Assembly (NCBI GenBank): GCA_937925645.1 | Contig: CALAMB010000225.1 | Span: 1-7,483, forward strand | From: an uncultured Acidobacteriota bacterium | GTDB taxonomy: Bacteria > Acidobacteriota > JAAYUB01 | Direction of reading: 5' to 3' | DNA length: 7,483 nt | Part shown: one piece after another, positions 1 through 7,065 of the stretch | Layout: each line of letters starts with the position of its first letter | Position numbering within the stretch: position 1 is the stretch's first letter | The notes under the pieces: generated by a model | Databases searched by the model: none | Told to the model about the DNA's origin: nothing | The model's input: only the letters and a program-made list of their open reading frames with translations | Position numbers and translations under genes: made by a program

Positions 1-32
1 TGACCTGTGAGTGGTCGTTCGGAATCCGGCTC

Positions 33-59
33 GCCAAGACACCAAGAACGCGAAGACAT
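33..59. repeat. short 8-9-bp tandem repeat (CCAAGA/CGAAGA units)
   Basis: Three consecutive units share the core CCAAGA or CGAAGA (starting at 34, 42 and 51), spaced 8 and 9 bp. Runs of this style (CCAAGACGCCAAGAACGCGAAG-like) occur between genes in many GC-rich bacterial genomes; that is general recollection, not a database match. I see no gene here and no function is claimed. Confidence 0.5.
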
Positions 60-88
60 CTTATATTTAACAGTATAAAACAGGAAGA

Positions 89-225
89 ACAGGACACCCA
101 AACATTGCACCCATCGATCAGGTTCATCATTGGTGATTGGAAGAACATAGATATCAAGGGATTGGAGCCTGTTGTCGGCGGGCGCCGACCAATGCGATAT
201 ATTGAGTGTCCCGAATTCTGATTCG
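89..225. repeat. 137-bp intergenic repeat, full copy A
   Basis: This segment recurs at 301-437 with the same length and no indels; by eye 124 of 137 positions are identical. It begins ACAGGACACCCAAACATTG and ends GAATTCTGATTCG. A perfect 6-bp inverted repeat, GTCGGC/GCCGAC with a 4-base loop, sits inside at 174-189. The last third (around 199-213) is the most diverged part between the copies. There is no credible reading frame. It could be a small non-autonomous mobile or palindromic intergenic element; no target-site duplication is evident. Confidence 0.85.
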
Positions 226-244
226 TGGGGAATAAAAGGGAAAA

Positions 245-293
245 ACAGGACACCCAAACATTGCACCCACCGATCAGGTTCATCATTGGTGAT
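245..293. repeat. 137-bp intergenic repeat, truncated copy B (first 49 bp)
   Basis: The segment matches the first 49 bp of copies A and C nearly exactly, then stops after TTGGTGAT and is followed by CATTAAA and copy C. The shared upstream context of all three copies is a run of A before CAGGACACCC. The truncation ends just before the central stem-loop, as expected from an incomplete duplication or a deletion between direct repeats. Confidence 0.8.
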
Positions 294-300
294 CATTAAA

Positions 301-437
301 ACAGGACACCCAAACATTGCGCCCACCGATCAGGTTCATCATTGGTGATTGGAAGAACATAGATATCAAGGGGTTGGAACCTGTGGTCGGCAGGCGCCGA
401 CCAAGGCGATTTGTCGGGTGTCCTAAATTCTGATTCG
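301..437. repeat. 137-bp intergenic repeat, full copy C
   Basis: Full-length partner of the copy at 89-225, differing at about 13 positions and lacking indels. Its central inverted repeat is longer than in copy A: TGGTCGGC (384-391) pairs with GCCGACCA (396-403) over a 4-base loop, an 8-bp perfect stem. The 6-bp stem core is identical in both copies, while the loop and flanks vary. A short frame on the minus strand crosses this copy but has no ribosome binding site or recognisable protein. Confidence 0.85.
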
Positions 438-601
438 TTGAATGTCCGAAATTGACTGCCGACGAAGCCGATTTGTTGGATGTCCCGAATTCCGCTTTCG
501 GGTGTCACATGAATCGATCTCGGCAACAGGCAGATGCCGAACTCAGCGTCTCGACGCCTCGGCGATGAATTATCTTGGGAAAGCTATGTAGGTCAAATGA
601 A
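438..601. other. gene-free stretch with TGTCC-GAATT words and a small hairpin
   Basis: No gene is supported here. The stretch continues the theme of the preceding repeats: TGTCCGAAATT at about 444 and TGTCCCGAATT at about 481. The second word forms an inverted repeat, CCCGAA (484-489) with TTCGGG (497-502), over a 7-base loop. From about 510 to 600 I see nothing recognisable. Confidence 0.5.
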
Positions 602-629
602 GAGCCGGACGGGGCAGCCCGCCCGGCTC
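602..629 (-). terminator. hairpin terminator for the 654-1952 gene
   Basis: Twelve-base arms 602-613 and 618-629 pair with a single mismatch (position 609) around a 4-base loop GCAG. Read on the minus strand, the hairpin starts 24 bases past the TAA stop of the exported-protein gene and is followed by TTCATTT, a weak T-rich tract. The stem is strong and the position is right for an intrinsic terminator; the short U tract lowers certainty. Confidence 0.7.
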
Positions 630-653
630 AAGGGATTTGGTGGGGAGCGCCCG

Positions 654-1952
654 TTATTTCGGGACGTTGGCTATGAGCATCTGGAAGGAGTCGCCCGTCC
701 AGTGGTCCACGAACGGAGGCGCCTTGGGCGGGTTGTTTCCCTCGGCGGCCAGCACGGTCATCTTGAACACACGGCAGATCTCCTTGGAGTTGTTCTGGAT
801 GCTGGCGATGTACACGGGGAGGCCCCACTGGATGGTCTGCCCCAGGATGTTCTTTTTGGTGCTCACCCAGTTGCCGGCGACGCTCGCGGCGATGGCTTTT
901 TCCTTGGGATAGACTTCGTTGAAGTAACGGATGGCGGCCGCGGTCAGGGTGCCCGGACTGCCCGGTCCGGCGAAGCTGCTGGAGTTGGGAGGGAACTTAG
1001 CCGTCTTGAGCTGCTCGGCCGCCGCCGCCTTCATGCCGGCGCGCGATTTTTCGATCGCCGCCAGTTGCTCGGTCACCGCGGCGTTGTTCGGATCGAGTCG
1101 GTGGGCGGCGGTGAGTTGCTCGGCGTGCCGGGCCAGTTGGGAATCCGACTTTCGGGCGGTGTTGTTCATCTCGAGCTGGACCTGCTTGAGGATCCCCGCC
1201 GCCTGGGTCGCGGGGCCCTCGTTGGCCAGCTTCAGCATCCGCTCCAGGTCCCGGTAGTCGTTCCCCGCCGAACCGTCGGGCCGCTGGTTCTCCGGGTCCA
1301 GCCGGCTCTTGCGCGGGTTCTCGGGGGTCAGCTCGAAGAGCTTGCGGTCGATGGTGTCGGTGTCGCGGCCGTACTTGGCGCCAAAGCCGTCGAGGCGCTT
1401 GCGGGCTTCCGGCACATCCACCTTGCGGAGCTGCTCCAGCTTGGCCATGATGTCGCTCAGGTTCTGTTCGCTGAACATGACCTCGCCGTTGTGATTGAAG
1501 ATCGCCTTGTACTTGGTTTCAAACGAATCGAAATAATCGCAGAACCCCTGCCAGTCCGCCTTGACCTCATCCTTGCTCAGCCCGCCGGAGACGGGTGCGC
1601 CTGCGGACGACCCGGACGCTGTATCAGAACTGCCGGTCGAAGAACCGCCGCCCGCGGCGGGCTTCACCATGGCAAGCTGCTTCTTCCAGCCGCTGCTTTT
1701 ACCATCCCAGATCCGAAGCTCGGAGTAGGTGGGGTTCATGGCCCGGACTTGTGCGATCAGGCCATCGATCTCCTTGAGCTTGGTCTCGATCTCAGGCAGG
1801 TTGTCCTGCAGCGACAGGTTGTCCAGAGCGCGGAACGCGGCGTTGACTTGTCGCCCCAGGGCGCGCAGCTCCGGGCTGTCGGCGCCGAGGGCCAACCCCA
1901 GGGCGCACGCGATCAGAACAAACGTGCCCCACTTTCGCAGCGGTTCATGCAT
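654..1952 (-). CDS. hypothetical exported protein, 432 aa, helical with serine/glycine linker
   Basis: I do not recognise the family. The start is supported by AAGGAGG (1957-1963) 4 bases before the ATG and by a signal peptide: positive residues R6-K7, hydrophobic stretch 9-22, likely cleavage after ALG (21-23). A LIAC sequence (13-16) resembles a lipobox, but the hydrophobic segment before it is too short, so a soluble periplasmic or secreted protein is more likely. Residues 24-95 look helical. A low-complexity Gly/Ser/Ala linker (about 100-124) follows, then a long charged helical region (125-320). Within it, 273-306 (HAEQL..AHRLDPNNAAVTEQLA) resembles one TPR helix pair. The C-terminal part (about 350-430) looks beta-rich, with WVSTKKNILGQ and VYIASI. 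Two cysteines remain after processing, C138 and C393. The gene stands alone, divergent from the NTF2-like gene, and ends at a hairpin. A long plus-strand frame over the same DNA is a shadow. Confidence 0.85.
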   Translation of the reverse strand: MHEPLRKWGTFVLIACALGLALGADSPELRALGRQVNAAFRALDNLSLQDNLPEIETKLKEIDGLIAQVRAMNPTYSELRIWDGKSSGWKKQLAMVKPAAGGGSSTGSSDTASGSSAGAPVSGGLSKDEVKADWQGFCDYFDSFETKYKAIFNHNGEVMFSEQNLSDIMAKLEQLRKVDVPEARKRLDGFGAKYGRDTDTIDRKLFELTPENPRKSRLDPENQRPDGSAGNDYRDLERMLKLANEGPATQAAGILKQVQLEMNNTARKSDSQLARHAEQLTAAHRLDPNNAAVTEQLAAIEKSRAGMKAAAAEQLKTAKFPPNSSSFAGPGSPGTLTAAAIRYFNEVYPKEKAIAASVAGNWVSTKKNILGQTIQWGLPVYIASIQNNSKEICRVFKMTVLAAEGNNPPKAPPFVDHWTGDSFQMLIANVPK

Positions 1953-2230
1953 GATGCCTCCTTGTGTCTCCCACGGTAGTATGGCGGTCGGATCACATCC
2001 GAATCCTTTCGGTTAGAATGCCGATTTTACTAATTTTCGCAGAAATATTTTGTCGTCGCTAATCGGGCGGATGGAATCCGTTCGCCGAACCGGTGGGATG
2101 AAGCGGACCGGATGTGGGACGGACTGCCCGTCCCGGGTGAGAAAAATCGAATCCCAGCCGGACCTCCCCACGTATAAAGGGACGGTTCAATCAGCGCACC
2201 GTTCTGACTGTTCGTTTCCGGAGGCCCCTC
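1953..2230. promoter_or_regulatory. divergent intergenic region between two exported-protein genes
   Basis: Promoters for both flanking genes should lie here. An AT-rich patch at about 2020-2055 stands out from the GC-rich surroundings and contains TAAAAT on the minus strand, a possible -10 for the leftward gene, but no good -35 at the right distance. On the plus side TATAAA at 2173-2178 is a possible -10, also without a clear -35. A perfect 7-bp inverted repeat, GGGACGG (2116-2122) with CCGTCCC (2128-2134), may be a hairpin or an operator. GGAGG at 2220-2224 is the ribosome binding site of the rightward gene. None of the promoter guesses is strong. Confidence 0.35.
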
Positions 2231-2695
2231 ATGTGGATGACGACCCTGCTCCTGACGGCCGCACTGATAGCGGCGGTGCCGGGGGGAACGGCACCGGACG
2301 CCACGGCGGACCGCGCGGCCATCGAGGAATGCGTGCGCGATTATATCGAAGGCTGGTACACGGGTGACGCGGCCCGCCTGGACCGGGCGCTCCATCCGGA
2401 ACTGGCCAAACGGGGCGTGTTGCAAAGTCCGGGCGCGGGCCGGCTGTTCCTGCAGCCCATCGGCAAGTCGGCCATGGTGGCGTACACCGGCGCCGGCGCG
2501 GGCCGGCTGAAGCCGGGCGAAGAGATGAAGCTGGCCATCGAGATCCTGTCGGTGGACCGCGTGGTGGCCAGCGTCCGCATCGTTTCGCTGAAGTTCACCG
2601 ACCATTGCCACCTGGCCCGGCTCGACGGGGAATGGAAGATCGTCAACGTGGTGTGGGAGCCGGCGGCCCCGCCGCCGCCTCCGCCACCCAAATGA
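2231..2695 (+). CDS. exported NTF2-like / putative lumazine-binding-2 family protein, 154 aa
   Basis: A small alpha+beta-cone protein of the SnoaL/NTF2-like superfamily. Residues 26-62 (DRAAIEECVRDYIEGWYTGDAARLDRALHPELAKRGV) carry the pattern typical of the putative lumazine-binding-2 group: helix, YIEGWY, small-residue turn, then ALHPELAKR. The C-terminal end HLARLDGEWKIVNVVWE (127-143) is its usual last strand pair. An N-terminal hydrophobic segment (5-17) and small residues (GGTA, 18-21) indicate a signal peptide, so it probably acts outside the cytoplasm. ATG at 2231 has GGAGG 6 bases upstream; a second Met at codon 3 is less well placed. The protein ends in AAPPPPPPPK, an unusual proline tail beyond the fold. 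Family members bind or convert small molecules or act as secreted scaffolds. The ligand cannot be named, and the neighbours do not reveal it. Confidence 0.85.
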   Translation: MWMTTLLLTAALIAAVPGGTAPDATADRAAIEECVRDYIEGWYTGDAARLDRALHPELAKRGVLQSPGAGRLFLQPIGKSAMVAYTGAGAGRLKPGEEMKLAIEILSVDRVVASVRIVSLKFTDHCHLARLDGEWKIVNVVWEPAAPPPPPPPK

Positions 2696-2768
2696 AACGG
2701 GCGCCGTCCGCCAGGGGATGGGCGGGCGGCCCCATGAGTTCTCCTTTGGGGGAAGACTCCTCTGCACC

Positions 2769-2790
2769 GGGGCGGCCGCCAGGCCGCCCC
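2769..2790. terminator. GC-rich hairpin between convergent genes
   Basis: GGGGCGGCC (2769-2777) pairs perfectly with GGCCGCCCC (2782-2790) over the 4-base loop GCCA. It lies 73 bp after the NTF2-like gene and 8 bp past the histidine-kinase stop on the other strand. On the plus strand it is followed by GATCCTTTCT, a modest T-rich tract, so it fits best as the terminator of the rightward gene. It may also stop the leftward operon, although no T run follows on that side. Confidence 0.65.
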
Positions 2791-2798
2791 GATCCTTT

Positions 2799-4142
2799 CT
2801 AGAAGTGGAGGCGGAAGGCGGTGCCCTCGTCGAGCCGGCTCTGGACGGAGATGGAGCCGCGATGGAGGCGCATGATCCGGCGCGACAGACTCAGCCCGAT
2901 GCCGGAGCCCTCCTTTTTCGTGGTGAAGAAGGGAATGAAGATCTTGGCTTGGGCCTCGTCGGTGATCCCGCAGCCGTTGTCGCGGACCTCGATGATCACC
3001 CGCCCGCGTTCGCCCAGCCAGGCGCCGAGTTCGATGCGGGGGTCGGGCCGGCCGCGGAGCGCGTCCGCGGCGTTGAGGAGAAGGTTGAGCAGCACCTGGT
3101 CCAACAGTTCCGGGTCGGCGGTGAGTTCCAGGCTTTCCGGATCGACGGCCACGGTGAAAGTGATGCCGCTGGCGGCGAGCCGTTCCTGCAGCAGGTGTTG
3201 CATCCGGGTGAAGATCTCCCGGATGGAGAACACCTGGAAGTGCGGTGACGGGATGTGGGTGAGACTGCGGTAGGCCTGGACGAACTGCATCAGCCCACGG
3301 CTCCGCTTGTGAATGGTCTGGAGCGCCTCTTGGATGTCGCCGATTCCGTCGGGCGCGCCATCGCCGGCGGCATCTGGTTTCATCGTCGCGAACATGTCGC
3401 TGGCCGTGGCGGCCAGCGAGGCGATGGGGGTCATGGAGTTCATGATCTCGTGGGTGAGCACCCGGGTCAGGTTCTGCCAGGCCTCTGTCTCTTTCTCCTC
3501 CAGCTCGCCGTGGATATCGTGAAGCGAGGCCAGCCGGTAGAGGCGGTCACGCTGCTTGAACTCGGTGACGGCGATGGCCAACTGGACCGGCTCGGCGTCG
3601 TGTAGCACCCGGACCAGCGCCCGTTGCCCCGGCCGGAGCTCCAGCAGCACCCGGATCAGTTCCGGGCTGACCGGTTCCAGGGAATCGAGGCGGGCCAGGC
3701 GGGCGACGCCCAGCAGTCGCTTGGCGGCACGGTTGACCAGGTCCACGGCGCCGTCGGGTCGGTAAACCATTAGGCCGATTCCCACGTGCTGGACGATGGT
3801 CTCCAGGTAGTGGGCCTGGGCCTCCTTTTCGAGGCGGTGTTTCTGAAACTCGCCGATGACCTCGGCGATGGCGGCGTCCAGCTCGCGGAACGGCGCCCCG
3901 AGCGGGTTTCGGGTGAACGTCTGTGAGAAATCGGCATAGCGGACGGCCAGCAGAAAACGGCTCAGATTGTGCTGGGTCCGCTCCACGTAGTGGACGAGGG
4001 CGAACGCCCCGAAGACGGCCAGGGCGGCGACGGCGACAGCCGCCAGCCAACTGATGGGCGCCAGGTACACGGCCAGGCTGATGGCCGCCGCCAGCAGCAG
4101 CACGCGCAGCGCGATCTGGACACGGAATCGTTTCAGCACCAC
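2799..4142 (-). CDS. NtrY-like membrane sensor histidine kinase, 447 aa
   Basis: The sensor partner of the upstream sigma-54 response regulator. Two adjacent membrane segments (about 9-29 and 31-51) leave virtually no extracytoplasmic loop. A linker (55-110) leads to a PAS-like domain (about 112-210; HVGIGLMVYRPDGAVDLVNRAAKRLLG). The dimerisation/phosphoacceptor box is LTRVLTHEIMNSMTPI with H231. The ATPase domain shows the N box LLNLLLNAADAL (N353, N357), G1 DNGCGI (388-393), F box IFIPFFTTKK (401-410) and G2 GSGIGLSLS (412-420), so all catalytic motifs are present. The start is GTG at 4140-4142, with AGAGAGGA 9 bases upstream overlapping the regulator's stop codon, which implies translational coupling. 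From general knowledge, relatives with the HEIMNS(I/M)TPI signature occur in Acidobacteriota and Bacteroidota beside sigma-54 regulators, often near ABC exporters; no exporter lies in this window. The signal is unknown and is probably sensed in the membrane, by a partner protein, or through PAS. Confidence 0.95.
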   Translation of the reverse strand: MVLKRFRVQIALRVLLLAAAISLAVYLAPISWLAAVAVAALAVFGAFALVHYVERTQHNLSRFLLAVRYADFSQTFTRNPLGAPFRELDAAIAEVIGEFQKHRLEKEAQAHYLETIVQHVGIGLMVYRPDGAVDLVNRAAKRLLGVARLARLDSLEPVSPELIRVLLELRPGQRALVRVLHDAEPVQLAIAVTEFKQRDRLYRLASLHDIHGELEEKETEAWQNLTRVLTHEIMNSMTPIASLAATASDMFATMKPDAAGDGAPDGIGDIQEALQTIHKRSRGLMQFVQAYRSLTHIPSPHFQVFSIREIFTRMQHLLQERLAASGITFTVAVDPESLELTADPELLDQVLLNLLLNAADALRGRPDPRIELGAWLGERGRVIIEVRDNGCGITDEAQAKIFIPFFTTKKEGSGIGLSLSRRIMRLHRGSISVQSRLDEGTAFRLHF

Positions 4143-4157
4143 TATCGGCGATCCTCT

Positions 4158-5534
<1,377 letters not shown>

Positions 5535-5558
5535 GGTGGCACTCCGGCCGGTTTGTCT

Positions 5559-5573
5559 GCAAATGCGCTACCA
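5559..5573 (-). promoter_or_regulatory. sigma-54 (-24/-12) promoter of the regulator-kinase operon
   Basis: Read on the minus strand: TGGTAG-CGCAT-TTGC, followed by A. Against the consensus TGGCAC-N5-TTGC it matches 8 of 10 fixed positions, including the key GG and GC at exact spacing. The predicted start of transcription is near 5547, giving a leader of about 13 bases that just includes the GGAG ribosome binding site. Such promoters need an activated enhancer-binding protein, which is what the gene they precede encodes. Confidence 0.75.
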
Positions 5574-5636
5574 TTGTAACACATCGACAGAAACCCTTGC
5601 GGGTGAAGGTTTCTTCAAAAGGTGGTCCGGCCGGCA

Positions 5637-5652
5637 TGTCCGAAAACGGACA
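5637..5652. promoter_or_regulatory. upstream activator dyad 1 (TGTCCG-AAAA-CGGACA)
   Basis: A perfect 16-bp palindrome: 6-bp arms around AAAA. It lies about 90-105 bp upstream of the predicted leftward sigma-54 start, a typical distance for an NtrC-type enhancer site, and about 148-163 bp upstream of the rightward one. It is probably bound by the Fis-type domain of the response regulator encoded next to it. Binding is inferred from position and symmetry. Confidence 0.7.
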
Positions 5653-5657
5653 GGTGC

Positions 5658-5673
5658 TGTCCGCCGGAGAACA
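5658..5673. promoter_or_regulatory. upstream activator dyad 2 (TGTCCG-CCGG-AGAACA)
   Basis: A second 16-bp site with the identical left arm TGTCCG and a right arm AGAACA that agrees with CGGACA at 4 of 6 positions. Its centre is 21 bp from the centre of dyad 1, two turns of the helix, so both dyads face the same side of the DNA. One strong and one weaker site in phase is a common arrangement for cooperative binding by NtrC-family oligomers. Confidence 0.6.
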
Positions 5674-5773
5674 GTGGCCCCCCGTGAAATGATTGCTGCC
5701 TGGTCCGGGGGCGGGACGAAGCGCGCCGGTTTGGCGGGAACTTTCATCTGATATGCGGCAAGATTCCGGGCGA

Positions 5774-5788
5774 TGGCATGAAAGATGC
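5774..5788 (+). promoter_or_regulatory. sigma-54 (-24/-12) promoter of the LytTR gene
   Basis: TGGCAT-GAAAG-ATGC, followed by T, matches 8 of 10 fixed positions of TGGCAC-N5-TTGC, with GG and GC at correct spacing. The predicted start is near 5800, 14 bases before the ATG, almost the same leader length as on the opposite side. The activator dyads lie about 127-163 bp upstream of this start. Confidence 0.7.
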
Positions 5789-5813
5789 TTAGCCAGGGTG
5801 GGGGAAGACTCCT

Positions 5814-6227
5814 ATGAGCGCAGAAACAATCATCACCGATTTCGCCCGCTGGATGCATCCCGTGCCGGCGCCCGACCGGAGCCCGGCGATGCGGGCCCGC
5901 CGCCTCGCCCTGAAGGTCGACGGGCGGTTCCTCATCATCGACGCCGCGGCTGTGGACTGGGTCGAGTCAGCCGGCAATTACATCTGCGTCCATGTAGGAG
6001 CCGACACGCATATCGTGCGGGAACCGCTGACGCGCTTCGCCGAGCGGCTGGACCCGCAGCGCTTCCGGCGCATCCACCGCACCACGGTCATCAACGTGGA
6101 ACGCGTCCGGGAACTGCGGCCCTACTTCCGCGGTGACTACATCGTGGTCCTGGCGGACGGGACCGAACGGATCCTCAGCCGCAGATACCGCGACTATTTC
6201 ATGGCCGGTATAACCCTCGGCCTCTGA
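5814..6227 (+). CDS. stand-alone LytTR-domain DNA-binding protein, 137 aa
   Basis: Residues about 31-131 form a complete LytTR (AlgR/AgrA-type) DNA-binding domain: a first strand LALKVDGRFLIID, the hallmark VDWVESAGNYICVHVG (48-62), HIVREPLTRFAERLDPQRFRRIHRTTVINVERVREL (66-101) and the last strands YIVVLADGTERILSRRYRDYF (109-129). Most family members carry an N-terminal receiver or membrane region. Here only about 30 residues precede the domain, with no membrane segment and no phospho-acceptor, so activity is probably set by the amount of protein made. The ATG at 5814 is preceded by a G-rich Shine-Dalgarno-like stretch (GTGGGGGA, ending 8 bases upstream) and by a sigma-54 promoter. It is divergent from the two-component operon, from whose regulator it likely takes its signal. 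A binding partner in a membrane complex cannot be excluded. Confidence 0.92.
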   Translation: MSAETIITDFARWMHPVPAPDRSPAMRARRLALKVDGRFLIIDAAAVDWVESAGNYICVHVGADTHIVREPLTRFAERLDPQRFRRIHRTTVINVERVRELRPYFRGDYIVVLADGTERILSRRYRDYFMAGITLGL

Positions 6228-6280
6228 CGGCCCGCGCCCAGTCCAGGGTGCGGCGAATAGAACCATCATGTGTTGGATCC

Positions 6281-6354
6281 CCCGCTCAACCTGGGCGCTC
6301 CCTGCTCAATTTGAACGCCCTGCCCGCTCAACCTGGTCCCCCTCCAACTTGGGT
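6281..6354. repeat. degenerate ~20-bp repeat, four units (CTCAACCTGG core)
   Basis: GCTCAACCTGG (6284), GCTCAATTTGA (6304), GCTCAACCTGG (6326) and CTCCAACTTGG (6342) recur at spacings near 20, 22 and 16 bp. It lies 54 bp after the LytTR stop. No protein or known element is recognised. Confidence 0.55.
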
Positions 6355-6594
6355 GACCCAGACTCATCCCCCAACGCAGATTTGGGGAGAAGGATCGCGC
6401 CCAGCTTTCCTTTCTGTGTCGTGCCGCCTCATCCGGCCATGCTCGCCACGGACCCGGCCGCGCTAGCTGCCATGGCTTATAACCCGGGCTGATAGGTGCG
6501 GGGGTGTGACGGATTGGGGATGTGTCTGAGCCGCACAGCGACGACTGAAGAAAGAGAACTAACGACACGGGGAGAAAATGGAAGTCCTCGTTTG
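6355..6594. other. gene-free stretch after the LytTR gene
   Basis: No gene is supported. A small inverted repeat, CCCCAA (6369-6374) with TTGGGG (6382-6387), has a 7-base loop and no T run, so it is only a weak terminator candidate for the LytTR gene. The base composition falls from GC-rich (to about 6490) to AT-richer towards the repeat array. Otherwise I see nothing recognisable. Confidence 0.4.
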
Positions 6595-6789
6595 CAGTTC
6601 CGGACAGCCAACGATTGGCGCAGTTCGGGACAGCCAACTATTGACACAGACCGGGATAGCCAATGATTGGCACAGTTCGGGACAGCCAACGATTGACACA
6701 GTTCGGGACAGCCATTGATTGACGCAGTTCGGGACAGCCAACGATTGACGCAATTCAGGACCACAATTCGGGACAGCCATTGATTGATG
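6595..6789. repeat. 26-bp tandem repeat array (seven full units and one half unit)
   Basis: Head-to-tail units start at 6595, 6621, 6647, 6673, 6699, 6725 and 6764, each exactly 26 bp; a 13-bp half unit occupies 6751-6763. The unit begins CAGTTCGGGACAGCCAACGA and ends TTGACG. The unit at 6725 equals the consensus; the others differ by 1 to 6 bases, the third (6647) most. Units are contiguous, with no spacers. On the minus strand the unit contains no stop codon in any frame, and 26 is not a multiple of 3, so long frames arise there by chance; no ribosome binding site or protein family supports them. Confidence 0.92.
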
Positions 6790-7065
6790 CCCAATTTCTC
6801 ACACCTCGTGGGTGAATGTTGGGGTGTCCTGCTCTGCCCGAACGGTTGACGCAGTTCAGGACTGCCATTGATTGATGTCCAATTTCTCGCAAGTCGATGA
6901 TTAGGAATCCCGATTTCTCGGTGGAAAAAAGGATGTTCTGATTTCCTGTCTACGTGTTCTTCTGTTATGGATGCTTGGGTGTCCAGAATATCATCTCGAC
7001 TCCTCGTGAGTGAATTGTTGGGTATCTTGCCCTTCCCGAACGGGTGTTCGGATGATCGGATGCCC
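6790..7065. repeat. degenerate repeat region with a solitary 26-bp unit and a block duplicated 198 bp apart
   Basis: One diverged 26-bp unit lies alone at 6852-6877. A block at 6804-6845 (CCTCGTGGGTGAA ... CCCGAACGG) recurs at 7002-7043 with a constant 198-bp offset and no net indel. The word (G/A)TGTCC appears at about 6836, 6877 and 6979. This looks like older, decayed copies of the same repeat family that is better preserved to the right. No gene is supported. Confidence 0.6.

Noticed and set aside
296..526. 76-codon frame on the minus strand across the left repeats
   Set aside because: It is made of the 137-bp repeat and TGTCC words and has no ribosome binding site; the repeated peptide pieces simply reflect the DNA repeats.
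1899..1952. Lipoprotein signal (LIAC) in the exported protein
   Set aside because: The hydrophobic stretch before the cysteine is only about six residues, and a good ordinary cleavage site (ALG followed by AD) lies further on.
534..1979. Long open frame on the plus strand (481 codons)
   Set aside because: It lies entirely over the leftward exported-protein gene, which has a strong ribosome binding site, a signal peptide and a terminator. The plus-strand product is rich in Arg/Gly/Leu with no recognisable domain, as expected of a shadow frame in GC-rich DNA.
2030..2767. Open frame on the minus strand (245 codons) opposite the NTF2-like gene
   Set aside because: It overlaps the NTF2-like gene, which has family motifs, a signal peptide and GGAGG. 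The antisense product is Arg/Pro/Gly-rich with no domain.
6595..6789. CRISPR array
   Set aside because: The 26-bp units are contiguous and there are no unique spacers; no cas gene is nearby.
6595..6789. Series of sigma-54 promoters in the 26-bp units (TGGCTG ... CTGC on the minus strand)
   Set aside because: The distance between the GG and GC elements is two bases too long for a -24/-12 promoter, and no gene follows.
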